A stretch of 7,964 bases of DNA from Desulfobacterales bacterium (GCA_020345785.1 CP070771.1:6630401-6638364); one strand, 5' to 3'. Shown: positions 1 through 6,783, counted from the stretch's first letter. Translations and numbers: made by a program. Notes: generated by a model from the sequence alone, not told the origin.

Positions 1-354
1 GATACCCAGTGGGATGCCGACGATGATGGAGACAACCAGGGCCATGGTCGCCAACTCGATGGTGGCGGGAAAATATTGTAATATGTCGTCGAGCACCGGA
101 CGTCCGGTTTGAAACGAGGTCCCCAGATCGCCTTTTAACAGCCGCTGAATGTAACGTGCGAACTGCACATAAATCGGCTGGTCAAAGCCGTATAACGTGC
201 GCAAGCGCTCAACCGTCTCTTGGGGCGCCTGGGGTCCGGCAATGGAAGCCAAGGGGTCGATGGGCACCACCAGCGAAATGAAAAAGGTCACCACCATTAT
301 CCCCGCCAGAGTGATGACCAGGGTGCCCATTCGACGTAGTAAGTATTGAATCAT
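1..354 (-). CDS. Peptide/nickel-type ABC transporter permease, first subunit (DppB/GsiC-like), 3' end cut off
   Basis: Inner-membrane permease of a binding-protein-dependent ABC importer. Only the first 118 residues are present; the frame is open to the left edge, and family members are usually a little over 300 residues. The protein begins MIQYLLRRMGTLVITL, giving a short basic N-terminus followed by a first membrane segment at about residues 10-30. A periplasmic stretch typical of DppB/OppB permeases follows (LYGFDQPIYVQF, LLKGDLGTSF, GRPVLDDI, about residues 54-92). A second membrane segment starts near residue 100, ending in IVGIPLGI at the edge. The ATG lies 4 bases after the stop of the binding-protein gene, and a weak AAGAAG ribosome site sits inside that gene's end, so the two genes are almost certainly one operon with coupled translation. 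The subfamily (dipeptide, oligopeptide, glutathione or nickel) cannot be fixed from this fragment. Confidence 0.93.
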   Translation of the reverse strand, partial: MIQYLLRRMGTLVITLAGIMVVTFFISLVVPIDPLASIAGPQAPQETVERLRTLYGFDQPIYVQFARYIQRLLKGDLGTSFQTGRPVLDDILQYFPATIELATMALVVSIIVGIPLGI

Positions 355-358
355 CTAA

Positions 359-1942
359 TTACTTCTTGGTTACCGGATACAACTTCCAGAGATCAAAGGT
401 TGGAGCCGCATAAACTCCGCTGATGTTGTTACGCACCACATGTTCGTACATGGGCTGGTACAGCATGGCATAGGGACCTTCAGTCTGAATGATTTCATTT
501 GCTTTCTGATACAGGGCGATGCGTTTCGCATCATCCATTTCCTGCCCGGCCGCCTGAATCAAGCTGGAAGTTTCATCATTGTAGAAAACATTGCGCCAGC
601 ACAATTGCTTGGCTTTGTAGTCGGCAAAGGGCTGGGCGTTGGTGTGGGGGTCCACATAATCCGGTCCCCAGCGGGCCAGGATCAGTTCATGCTGCTGGGC
701 TCGGTACTTGGGCCAGAGCTGGGCGGAAATAAGCTTGTTCAGTTTCACCTTAATTCCCACCCGGGCCAGCGAATTTTGCAGGGCCTGAGCGATCTCGGGA
801 TTGGGAGTTTGGTCGCCGTGGTCCATTGAAATTTCAAAGCCGTCGGGGTAGCCGGCGTCCTTCAAAAGCTGACGCGCTTTTTCCAGATCTTCGCGGTAAT
901 AAACGATATTTTGGTAGCCTGCAAATCCTTCGGGGATAAACGAATTGGTCGGGCGGGCCGCGCCTCCCATGATATTTTCGATAATGCCGTTGTAATCAAT
1001 GGCGTGGCGAATGGCCGTTCGCACCCGGTTGTCCGTCAATGGTCCCTTGGTCACGTTCATTCCGACATAGTAAATGATGGTCGCCGGTGAGCTTTCGATC
1101 CGCAGCACAGGATTCTTCTTCAATTCCTTAATCTGATCGGGATACATCTCCCAGGCAATATCGATATCGCCCTTTTCCACCTGCAGGCGTCGGCTGGTGG
1201 CCTCATTGATTTCCTTGATCACCACCCTTTTGACCTTGGGGGGATACTTGAAGTGATTCGGATTGGCATCCAGGATGACCCGATCACCTTTTTCCCATTT
1301 GACCAGACGAAACGGTCCGGAACCGGCCGAGTTGCGGGCCAGCCACGTGAGCCCCATATCGCCTTCTGGATACTTGTCGGTTTTCTGGACGTGTTGTTTG
1401 ACGACCTGGGAATCCACGATGCTGGACACACCGGCTGCCAGACAGGCAAAGAAAATACCGCTGGCATATTTATCATCCAGCGTAACCTGGACCGTATACT
1501 TGTCGACTGCCTTGACGGAGTCCGGCGTGATACCGAACTGGGTCAAAATGAATGACGGCTGATCTTTGAGGATGACCACCCGCTGGAAAGAGTAAACGAC
1601 ATCCTCAGCGGTAAGGGGATTGCCGCTGTGGAATTTAACGTCATCGCGCAGGTGAAAGGTCCAGGTCTTGCCGTCCGGTGAGACATCATAAAATTTGGCC
1701 AGGGATAATTCAGGTTTGTCATACTTTCCGGCTGGAAAATCGAGTAGGCGATCATAAATCTGAGCGTCGATGCCGACGCCGGAAAACTCGAACGCCTTGG
1801 CGGGATCCAGCGAAATGATATCGCTGGTTGCCATCCCAATTACCAGCACATCCTTGCGTCCCGCTGCATCGGCATCCGGGGTAAGCCCCACAACGGCCGA
1901 CGCCAGCACAATTAGCGCCCAGGCTATGAATTTTTTGATCAT
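359..1942 (-). CDS. Periplasmic substrate-binding protein of a peptide-type ABC transporter (SBP_bac_5 / DppA-like)
   Basis: A 527-residue extracytoplasmic solute-binding protein of the family that serves dipeptide, oligopeptide and nickel importers. The length is normal for that family. The N-terminus MIKKFIAWALIVLASAVVGL is a Sec signal peptide: KK at residues 3-4, a hydrophobic core at 5-20, and an A-x-A site at 24-26 with cleavage likely before A27. There is no lipobox cysteine, so the mature protein should be free in the periplasm. Family landmarks include the GSGPFRLVKWEKGDRV segment, the DNRVRTAIRHAIDYNGI segment and a C-terminal EGPYAMLYQPMYEHVV stretch. The start is fixed by a strong ribosome site 7 bases upstream. 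The permease follows after 4 bases, and an M19 dipeptidase is divergent upstream. Peptides are therefore the most likely cargo, but this is inferred from context; specificity cannot be read from the sequence. Confidence 0.95.
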   Translation of the reverse strand: MIKKFIAWALIVLASAVVGLTPDADAAGRKDVLVIGMATSDIISLDPAKAFEFSGVGIDAQIYDRLLDFPAGKYDKPELSLAKFYDVSPDGKTWTFHLRDDVKFHSGNPLTAEDVVYSFQRVVILKDQPSFILTQFGITPDSVKAVDKYTVQVTLDDKYASGIFFACLAAGVSSIVDSQVVKQHVQKTDKYPEGDMGLTWLARNSAGSGPFRLVKWEKGDRVILDANPNHFKYPPKVKRVVIKEINEATSRRLQVEKGDIDIAWEMYPDQIKELKKNPVLRIESSPATIIYYVGMNVTKGPLTDNRVRTAIRHAIDYNGIIENIMGGAARPTNSFIPEGFAGYQNIVYYREDLEKARQLLKDAGYPDGFEISMDHGDQTPNPEIAQALQNSLARVGIKVKLNKLISAQLWPKYRAQQHELILARWGPDYVDPHTNAQPFADYKAKQLCWRNVFYNDETSSLIQAAGQEMDDAKRIALYQKANEIIQTEGPYAMLYQPMYEHVVRNNISGVYAAPTFDLWKLYPVTKK

Positions 1943-1949
1943 GGTTTAT

Positions 1950-1957
1950 CCTCCTTT
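1950..1957 (-). promoter_or_regulatory. Strong ribosome binding site of the binding-protein gene
   Basis: On the minus strand the sequence reads AAAGGAGG, a near-perfect anti-16S match, 7 bases before the ATG at 1942. It fixes the start and predicts efficient translation, as expected for an abundant periplasmic protein. Confidence 0.85.
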
Positions 1958-2040
1958 CAGTTCGAGTTAGAAAAAACTTTGGCAGGCATGATTACACAAC
2001 GGGGGTAGGGACAGAAGCAATCGATTTTTGAGTCGATTTT

Positions 2041-2069
2041 TATGTAGCATTTAAGCGGCTTGCGGTCAA
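2041..2069 (-). promoter_or_regulatory. Candidate sigma70-type promoter for the peptide transporter operon
   Basis: On the minus strand, TTGACC (2069-2064; 5 of 6 match to the -35 consensus) is followed after exactly 17 bases by TACATA (2046-2041), a weak -10. Transcription would begin near 2034 and leave a leader of about 90 bases before the ATG at 1942. A 12-base-spaced direct repeat TCGATTTTT (2021-2029 and 2033-2041) overlaps the start region. The call rests on -35 quality, spacing and position; the -10 match is poor. Confidence 0.35.
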
Positions 2070-2153
2070 TAGCGATTCGTTTTTAGGCACCGAAACCTCA
2101 AAGCCGGCACACTCCCTGGAAGATAGAGGCAAAGTGAAGTCAAATTTATTGAC

Positions 2154-2443
2154 CTAAAATCCCAAATCTCAAGCACCAAAATACAAATAAATCCCAAATT
2201 TCAATATTCAATGACCAAAATATTCAGTTAATTAAATTATTTTTTTACAAGACCTTGATTTGGTTGACATCCCGCTTTACAAGGCGCACAAACCTTGATA
2301 GCTACTACCTACCGACCTTTATACCTGTGTAAAAATCTCAAATGACAATGAATCAAAACCAAAATACGTTTGGGACATTGAGGATTGGAATTTGGATATT
2401 GTTTGTGATTTGTTGATTGGTGCTTGGAATTTTTGGGGGATTA
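2154..2443. repeat. Imperfect long inverted repeat (arms about 67-75 nt, central region about 148 nt)
   Basis: The left arm (about 2154-2220), read on the minus strand, and the right arm (about 2369-2443), read on the plus strand, follow the same text: TTTGG, CATTGA, ATTG(A/G)AATTTGG, TTTGT, TGGTGCTTG, then ATTT and a GGGATT-like end. The right arm has about 7 extra bases before TGGTGCTTG. A third, partial copy in left-arm orientation lies at 2333-2367, sharing AAATCTCAA and CCAAAATAC with 2164-2184. The arrangement resembles a non-autonomous MITE-like element or a pair of intergenic repeats. I see no clear target-site duplication and no transposase. Confidence 0.6.
2264..2323 (+). promoter_or_regulatory. 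Candidate promoter elements for the dipeptidase gene
   Basis: Two possible -35 boxes lie in the centre of the inverted repeat. TTGACA at 2264-2269 is a perfect match but has no good -10 at 16-18 bases. TTGATA at 2295-2300 is followed after 17 bases by TTTATA (2318-2323), or after 19 bases by TATACC. A start near 2330 would put the right repeat arm in the 5' leader of the mRNA. Neither candidate is strong. Confidence 0.3.
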
Positions 2444-2479
2444 GAATTCAATTTTGTAAAAAAGCACTTTTTTTGGAGC

Positions 2480-2483
2480 GAGG
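2480..2483 (+). promoter_or_regulatory. Ribosome binding site that decides the dipeptidase start
   Basis: GAGG, within a GGAG-CGAGGG stretch at 2475-2484, lies 5 bases before the ATG at 2489. The frame is open further upstream to a TTG at 2417, but that extension runs through repeat sequence and is not part of the M19 family, so ATG 2489 is preferred. Confidence 0.7.
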
Positions 2484-2488
2484 GTACA

Positions 2489-3562
2489 ATGACAAAGACT
2501 AATGACTTGCCGATATTCGACGGCCATAACGACGCGCTGCAGAGCATCTACCTTCCCAAAAACGGAAAAGCGCGTTCTTTTTTTGACCGCAACGATAAAG
2601 GACATATCGATTTGCCGCGTATGCGGGAAGGAGGATATGGCGGCGGATTTTTCGCGATATTTGTTCCGTCAAATGCGTCCGGCGATGGTTTCCCGGGAGC
2701 AGACCCAAAATCCGGTAAAAAAGGCTATAATCTGCCGCTGCCGCCGGCTGTCGATTTTGCCCATGCCCAAAGAATTACCCTTAAGGGAATGGCCGGTTTG
2801 TTCCGCCTCGAGGCTCAATCCAACGGACAGATCAAAGTGGTGCGCACCGCCGGGGAGCTGGTAGAATCCCTCCGTCGAAAAGTCATCGCGGTGGTTTTGC
2901 ATTTTGAGGGAGCCGAAGCCATTGACCCCGCCCTGGATTCCCTTGAAGTTTTTTTCCAGGCCGGTCTGAGATCCCTGGGAATTTCCTGGAGTCGACCGAA
3001 TGTTTTCGCCCACGGTGTTCCCTTCAGGTTTCCCCATTCACCGGACACTGGACCGGGTTTGAGTGATGCGGGGCGGAATCTGGTCAAGACCTGCAATCGG
3101 CTCGGCATTATGATTGACCTGGCGCATATCAATGAGAAAGGATTCTGGGATGCAGCCGGGATTACCGACGCGCCGTTGGTGGTAACCCATGCGGGCGTTC
3201 ATGCCCTGTGCCCTTCCACCAGGAATTTGACCGATAAACAGCTGGATGCCATCGGGGAATCCAGGGGAGTTGTGGGGATCAACTTTCATGTGGGCTTTCT
3301 GCGGCAGGACGGTCTTTTGGAGCCTGATACACCCCTTGAGGTCATTGTAAGCCATATTGAATATATTGCCCATCGGATCGGAATTGATCATGTCGCGCTG
3401 GGGTCTGATTTTGACGGGGCCATCATGCCGCAGCAGCTCGGCGACGTCGCAGGAATGCCCAAACTTATCAAGATTCTGCGTGAGCACGGCCTTGACAACG
3501 ATTCCCTGCACAAAATTGCCCATGCAAACTGGGAGCGCGTGCTGCGTGAGACATGGAAATAG
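2489..3562 (+). CDS. Zinc-dependent dipeptidase, peptidase family M19 (renal/membrane dipeptidase family)
   Basis: A 357-residue metallohydrolase of the amidohydrolase superfamily, expected to cleave dipeptides using a binuclear zinc site. By family homology the metal ligands are visible: H13 and D15 in the N-terminal DGHNDAL motif, the bridging E140 in VVLHFEGAEAID, H213 in MIDLAHINEKG, and H234 in VVTHAGVHALCPSTRN. The C-terminal GSDFDG signature (residues 305-310) is intact and preceded by HVAL. The length is normal for bacterial members. No signal peptide is seen, so it is probably cytoplasmic and would act on imported peptides. It is divergent from a peptide-type ABC importer, which supports that role. 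Some M19 members act on D-amino-acid or modified dipeptides, and substrate stereochemistry cannot be told from the sequence. The stop codon directly abuts a repeat island. Confidence 0.94.
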   Translation: MTKTNDLPIFDGHNDALQSIYLPKNGKARSFFDRNDKGHIDLPRMREGGYGGGFFAIFVPSNASGDGFPGADPKSGKKGYNLPLPPAVDFAHAQRITLKGMAGLFRLEAQSNGQIKVVRTAGELVESLRRKVIAVVLHFEGAEAIDPALDSLEVFFQAGLRSLGISWSRPNVFAHGVPFRFPHSPDTGPGLSDAGRNLVKTCNRLGIMIDLAHINEKGFWDAAGITDAPLVVTHAGVHALCPSTRNLTDKQLDAIGESRGVVGINFHVGFLRQDGLLEPDTPLEVIVSHIEYIAHRIGIDHVALGSDFDGAIMPQQLGDVAGMPKLIKILREHGLDNDSLHKIAHANWERVLRETWK

Positions 3563-3671
3563 AGGTTTCAGTGTTCAGGTGTCAGGTGTCAGCATAGGCG
3601 GTGGCCTGGAAAGAGACCAGTCTGATCGAAGACAAAACTTTACTGGAATCTGAAAACAGTTTTTGGATGCT

Positions 3672-3694
3672 GTGGGAGCGGTTTCCAACCGCGA
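3672..3694 (+). repeat. REP-like palindromic unit A
   Basis: A 23-base unit beginning GTGGGAGCGG and ending CCAACCGCGA. It folds into a hairpin with stem GCGGTT / AACCGC (6 bp) and loop TCC. The single-stranded GTGGGA head before the stem resembles the layout of REP units recognised by RAYT (TnpA-REP) transposases. It is paired with an inverted copy 27 bases downstream. Confidence 0.7.
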
Positions 3695-3721
3695 TGAGCT
3701 CAGTTGGACCGCCATCTAAAT

Positions 3722-3744
3722 TCGTGGTTGGAAACCACTCCCAC
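3722..3744 (-). repeat. REP-like palindromic unit B, inverted copy of unit A
   Basis: Read on the minus strand this unit begins GTGGGAGTGG and ends CCAACCACGA. It matches unit A at 21 of 23 positions. The two differences (unit positions 8 and 20) pair with each other in the hairpin, so the stem becomes GTGGTT / AACCAC with the same TCC loop. The head-to-head pair resembles a BIME-type arrangement. Confidence 0.7.
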
Positions 3745-3867
3745 CAGACAATTACGCCAACCAATAACTATAGATTAAATGAAGTTTCATATAGGGCGAT
3801 CCTATACAATCAACAACCTCCATCATGCAACCCGCAACACTGACACCTGACACCCGAAACCTATTAT

Positions 3868-5295
3868 CTAAGCCCCATAAATAGAACATTTCTGCACCGC
3901 CATGGCCGCCTCCTGCAGAGCCTCGGCAAAAGTCGGATGGCCGTGGATGGTACGGGCGATGTCCTCGGAACCGGCGCCGAACTCAATGGCCAGGACGCAT
4001 TCGGCGATCATGTCGGCCGCCCGGGGGCCGATGATATGCACCCCCAAGACCCGATCGGTATTCTGATGGGCAATGATCTTGACAAATCCTTCAATTTCGC
4101 CCATGCAGCGGGCCCGGCCGGCACCGGCAAAAGGGTAGGTGCCCGTACAATAGGGGATATCGCGTTCTTTGACCTGCTCTTCGGTCAGCCCCACGCTGGC
4201 GACTTCCGGCCAGGTGTAGATGACCGCCGGCAGCGCATCGTAGTTCACCTCACCGGGTTTGCCGGCAATACATTCTGCGGCGGCGATGCCTTCGGCGGAT
4301 GCTTTGTGGGCCAGCATCGGTCCAGGGATCAAATCGCCGATGGCGTAAATTGATTCGATGTTGGTGCGATATGAGGCGTCCACCAACACGTGCCCGGTCG
4401 CGGGATCGGTTTTAATCCCCAGCTCTTCAATGCCGAGATCCCGAGTCAAGGGACGCCGCCCGACGCTGATTAACAGCGGATGGCAGCTTAATGTTTCCTC
4501 ACCTTTTTTGGTTTCCAGGTTCACCCGTACGGATTTGTCTGAGATTTTGGCACCGGTCACTTTGGTCTGCATCTTAAAGTCGATGCCCTGCCGCTTGAGC
4601 ACCCGCTGCAGCTTGCGGCCTACCTGTCCATCCAGGCTGGGGGCGACATTCGGCAGCATTTCGATCACCGTGACCTTGGCACCCAGACGAAGCCATACCG
4701 ACCCCAACTCCAGCCCGATGTACCCGCCGCCGACAATGCCAAGATGTTTGGGCACGGCATCAAATGTTAGCGCATCACGGGAGCTGACAATATGTCGGCC
4801 GTCAAACGCCAGCTCCGGCAGTGCAAGCGGTTCACTGCCGGTGGCCAAAATGATGGCCTTGGCCTGCAGGTTCAATCGCTCGGCCTTTTTAGATTCGTCG
4901 GAATGAACTTCTACTTCCACCCGATCCGGCCCGGTCAGTTTGGCGGTACCCTGAATGATATCGATTTTATGGCCTTCAAGGAGCTTTCTGACATTCTCGG
5001 TCAGCTCCTGGACCACTTTTTCCTTGCGGGCCATCATGATGGAAAGATCCAGGCTGACCTTACCGGTTTTGATGCCGTGATCAGCAAACTGCTCTTTGGC
5101 CAGCTGGTAGTATTCACTGGAATCGAGCAGGGCTTTGCTGGGAATGCACCCGACATTCAGGCAGACGCCGCCCAGGCGGGGTTCTTTTTCGATACAGGCA
5201 ACCTTGAGGTCGAGTTGGGCGGCGCGAACGGCGGCGACATACCCGCCGGGGCCACTGCCGATGATGATGACGTCATAGTTTTGTGATTGGGCCAT
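3868..5295 (-). CDS. lpdA: Dihydrolipoyl dehydrogenase (E3) of the 2-oxoglutarate dehydrogenase complex
   Basis: A 475-residue FAD-dependent enzyme that reoxidises the dihydrolipoyl group on E2 and passes electrons to NAD+. Domains in order: FAD-binding GSGPGG (residues 13-18); redox-active disulfide C45-C50 in GGVCLNVGCIPSK; ATGSEP (151-156); NAD-binding GGGYIG (189-194); second FAD motif AIGD (318-321); and the C-terminal dimerisation domain with catalytic H453 and E458 in HGHPTFAE. All key residues are present and the length is typical. The start ATG lies one base after the sucB stop, with GGAG 6 bases upstream inside the sucB end, so translation is probably coupled. Position right after sucB points to service for 2-oxoglutarate dehydrogenase. 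It could also serve pyruvate or branched-chain complexes or the glycine cleavage system if no other lpd exists in the genome. Confidence 0.97.
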   Translation of the reverse strand: MAQSQNYDVIIIGSGPGGYVAAVRAAQLDLKVACIEKEPRLGGVCLNVGCIPSKALLDSSEYYQLAKEQFADHGIKTGKVSLDLSIMMARKEKVVQELTENVRKLLEGHKIDIIQGTAKLTGPDRVEVEVHSDESKKAERLNLQAKAIILATGSEPLALPELAFDGRHIVSSRDALTFDAVPKHLGIVGGGYIGLELGSVWLRLGAKVTVIEMLPNVAPSLDGQVGRKLQRVLKRQGIDFKMQTKVTGAKISDKSVRVNLETKKGEETLSCHPLLISVGRRPLTRDLGIEELGIKTDPATGHVLVDASYRTNIESIYAIGDLIPGPMLAHKASAEGIAAAECIAGKPGEVNYDALPAVIYTWPEVASVGLTEEQVKERDIPYCTGTYPFAGAGRARCMGEIEGFVKIIAHQNTDRVLGVHIIGPRAADMIAECVLAIEFGAGSEDIARTIHGHPTFAEALQEAAMAVQKCSIYGA

Positions 5296-5296
5296 T

Positions 5297-6664
5297 TTAG
5301 ATCTCCATTAACATGCGTTCCGGATTTTCCACAAATTCCTTGATCCGCTTGAGAAACGTGACCGCTTCTCGGCCGTCCACTATGCGGTGATCGTAGCTCA
5401 AGGCCACATACATCATAGGACGGATGACGACTTCGTCGTTGATGACCACCGGTCGTTTTTCGATTTTGTGCATTCCCAGAATCGCGCTCTGCGGCGTGTT
5501 CAAAATCGGGGTGCTCAGCAAGGATCCGTAAACGCCGCCGTTGCTGATGGTAAACGTACCGCCCTCCAGATCGGAGATTTCAAGACGGTTATCATTTATC
5601 TTTTTGACAAAATCGACGATGGCCTGTTCCAGTCCGGCGAAACTCAAATGATCGGCGTTGCGAATGACCGGCACCACCAGGCCGCGTTCGGATCCTACCG
5701 CTACTCCGATATGATAATAGTGATGTTCGATAATATCCTTGCCGTCGATGAAGGCGTTGATCTGAGGGCTCTCTTTGAGGGCTTCGACGCTGGCTTTGAT
5801 AAAGAAAGACATCATGCCCAGGTTAACGCCGTGCCGCTGTTTAAAGGATTCCTTATACTGCTTGCGCAGCGCCATGACATTGTCCATATCAATTTCGTTA
5901 AATGTCGTCAGCATGGCCGTGCTTTGTTTGGCCTCAAGCAGGCGGGCGGCAATGCGCTGACGGATGGGGCTCATTGGCTTTCGACGGATGAGTTCTGTGG
6001 TCGGCAGCTCCTTGGCGGGTTGGACACGGCTCGAGGATGGCTCTGCGGCAGGGGCGACGTCCTGAGCGCGATTACCGGCAGACAATGCCGCCCGGCCGCT
6101 TTCCAAATATAAAATAACATCCCCTTTGGTAATGCGGCCGCTGGGGCCGGTTCCCGGTATTTGGGCGGGGTCCAGGTTCTTTTCCGCAACCAGCCGCCGC
6201 ACGGACGGTGTCAATTTTTGATCTCCGGCAGCAGGCCCGATGGACTCCTGCCGGAGGGATATCGGCTGCGGCGCCGCCGTTGGGGGAATTTCGTCACCGG
6301 GTTCCGCTGGCTCTTTTTTCGGAGGTGGTTGTGACTCTGTGGCTTCCGGCGCCTGGGCGGTTTCGGGCGCTGCTGCTTTGGCTTCATCAGCTTTGGGGCC
6401 AACTTCTGGCGGCTCGGCTTTGGAGACCGTTTCTGTATCCAGGGTCCCGACCACGGCTCCGATGGCCACGGTTTCTCCCTCCGGCACTTTAATGGCCAGG
6501 ACGCCATCTTCCTCGGCCACGACTTCCAGCGTGACCTTGTCGGTTTCGATGACAAAAAGCGGTTCATCTTTTTTTACCCGGTCGCCGTCATTTTTAAACC
6601 ACTGGGCCAGCAGTGCTTCCGTAACGGATTCTCCGACGCTGGGGACTTTGATTTCAATGATCAT
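5297..6664 (-). CDS. sucB: Dihydrolipoyl succinyltransferase (E2) of the 2-oxoglutarate dehydrogenase complex
   Basis: Core acyltransferase that accepts the succinyl group from E1 on a swinging lipoyl arm and transfers it to CoA. With the chosen start it has 455 residues. Order: one lipoyl domain (about 1-76) with lipoyl lysine K43 in ETDKV; an Ala/Pro/Glu-rich flexible linker (about 78-148); the E3-binding domain (about 150-187, [16 protein letters not shown] and [13 protein letters not shown]); a second linker; and the catalytic domain (about 226-455) with active-site H426 and D430 in YDHRIVDG. The C-terminal [15 protein letters not shown] and [17 protein letters not shown] stretches match SucB rather than pyruvate-type E2. 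An ATG 21 bases upstream is also in frame but has no ribosome site. The inner ATG has AGGAG 5 bases upstream and starts exactly at the lipoyl domain. It sits between sucA and lpdA. Confidence 0.97.
   Translation of the reverse strand: MIIEIKVPSVGESVTEALLAQWFKNDGDRVKKDEPLFVIETDKVTLEVVAEEDGVLAIKVPEGETVAIGAVVGTLDTETVSKAEPPEVGPKADEAKAAAPETAQAPEATESQPPPKKEPAEPGDEIPPTAAPQPISLRQESIGPAAGDQKLTPSVRRLVAEKNLDPAQIPGTGPSGRITKGDVILYLESGRAALSAGNRAQDVAPAAEPSSSRVQPAKELPTTELIRRKPMSPIRQRIAARLLEAKQSTAMLTTFNEIDMDNVMALRKQYKESFKQRHGVNLGMMSFFIKASVEALKESPQINAFIDGKDIIEHHYYHIGVAVGSERGLVVPVIRNADHLSFAGLEQAIVDFVKKINDNRLEISDLEGGTFTISNGGVYGSLLSTPILNTPQSAILGMHKIEKRPVVINDEVVIRPMMYVALSYDHRIVDGREAVTFLKRIKEFVENPERMLMEI
5302..5305 (-). 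promoter_or_regulatory. Ribosome binding site of lpdA inside the sucB 3' end
   Basis: On the minus strand GGAG (5305-5302) lies 6 bases before the lpdA ATG at 5295 and overlaps the last sucB codons. Ribosomes finishing sucB can restart directly on lpdA. Confidence 0.7.
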
Positions 6665-6669
6665 GTCGA

Positions 6670-6674
6670 CTCCT
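6670..6674 (-). promoter_or_regulatory. Ribosome binding site that decides the sucB start
   Basis: On the minus strand AGGAG (6674-6670) stands 5 bases before ATG 6664. The alternative ATG at 6685 is preceded only by A-rich sequence with no Shine-Dalgarno match. Confidence 0.8.
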
Positions 6675-6731
6675 GAAATGTCCATTGATATTTTTTTGAT
6701 GTTTGTTAATAAAGCAGGACAAATTTAATTA

Positions 6732-6761
6732 ATTTTAGATTATCCGTCTTCGTCACGCCAA
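6732..6761 (-). promoter_or_regulatory. Possible internal promoter for sucB-lpdA
   Basis: On the minus strand TTGGCG (6761-6756; 4 of 6 match) is followed after 18 bases by TAAAAT (6737-6732; 5 of 6 match). The -35 would lie in the loop and stem of the 32-nt palindrome. Start of transcription would be near 6725, about 60 bases before the sucB ATG. Weak evidence, but the position fits separate expression of E2-E3. Confidence 0.3.
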
Positions 6762-6776
6762 GGCGTGACTTCGACG
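6745..6776. repeat. Symmetrical 32-nt palindrome (hairpin) upstream of sucB
   Basis: It reads CGTC-TTC-GTCACGCC-AA-GGCGTGAC-TTC-GACG. An 8-bp perfect inner stem (6752-6759 with 6762-6769) and a 4-bp outer stem (6745-6748 with 6773-6776) are separated by identical TTC triplets facing each other. No T-run follows on either strand, so it is not a classical terminator. It may be a REP-like unit, an mRNA-stabilising hairpin or an operator. Confidence 0.7.
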
Positions 6777-6783
6777 AGACAGG

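Larger units (their letters stand above)
1943..2488. other. Divergent intergenic region between transporter and dipeptidase genes
   Basis: These 546 bases separate the starts of two divergent units. From left to right they hold the ribosome site and candidate promoter of the binding-protein gene, a long imperfect inverted repeat with an AT-rich centre, and the ribosome site of the dipeptidase gene. I see no convincing small gene, RNA gene or T-tailed terminator here. Short open frames crossing the region are made of repeat sequence and have no ribosome site or recognisable protein. Confidence 0.7.
3563..3867. repeat. Repeat island filling the convergent gap, with inverted TGTCAGGTGTCAG arms at both ends
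   Basis: The left arm (3563-3592) reads AGGTTTC, then AGTGTTC, then AGGTGTCAGGTGTCAG. The right arm (about 3839-3862), read on the minus strand, reads AGGTTTC then GGGTGTCAGGTGTCAG, lacking only the 7-base insert. The left arm starts at the first base after the dipeptidase stop. The right arm ends 5 bases from the lpd stop. The island is about 305 bases and carries two REP-like hairpins inside. No T-tailed terminator is seen, so the hairpins are the only candidates for ending transcription of either gene. The short open frames inside the island look spurious. Confidence 0.75.

Noticed and set aside
2154..2443. Complete insertion sequence
   Set aside because: The interval is under 300 bases, encodes no transposase and shows no clear target-site duplication; at most it is a non-autonomous element.
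2417..2488. In-frame 24-residue N-terminal extension of the dipeptidase from a TTG codon
   Set aside because: It runs through the right repeat arm, has no ribosome site, and the family domain begins just after ATG 2489, which has a good ribosome site.
3672..3744. The REP pair as a CRISPR array or as a factor-independent terminator
   Set aside because: There are only two units, inverted rather than direct, so not CRISPR. No T-run follows either hairpin, so a classical terminator is not supported.
3582..3843. Short open frames on both strands in the convergent gap
   Set aside because: They consist of repeat arms and REP units, lack ribosome sites and resemble no protein.
6665..6685. Longer sucB start at ATG 6685
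   Set aside because: No Shine-Dalgarno before it. The ribosome site for the inner ATG lies within this stretch, and the lipoyl domain begins at the inner ATG.
6208..6728. Open frames opposite or out of frame with the sucB linker region
   Set aside because: They are shadows of the Ala/Pro/Glu-rich linker codons. The sucB frame itself is fully supported by domain motifs.
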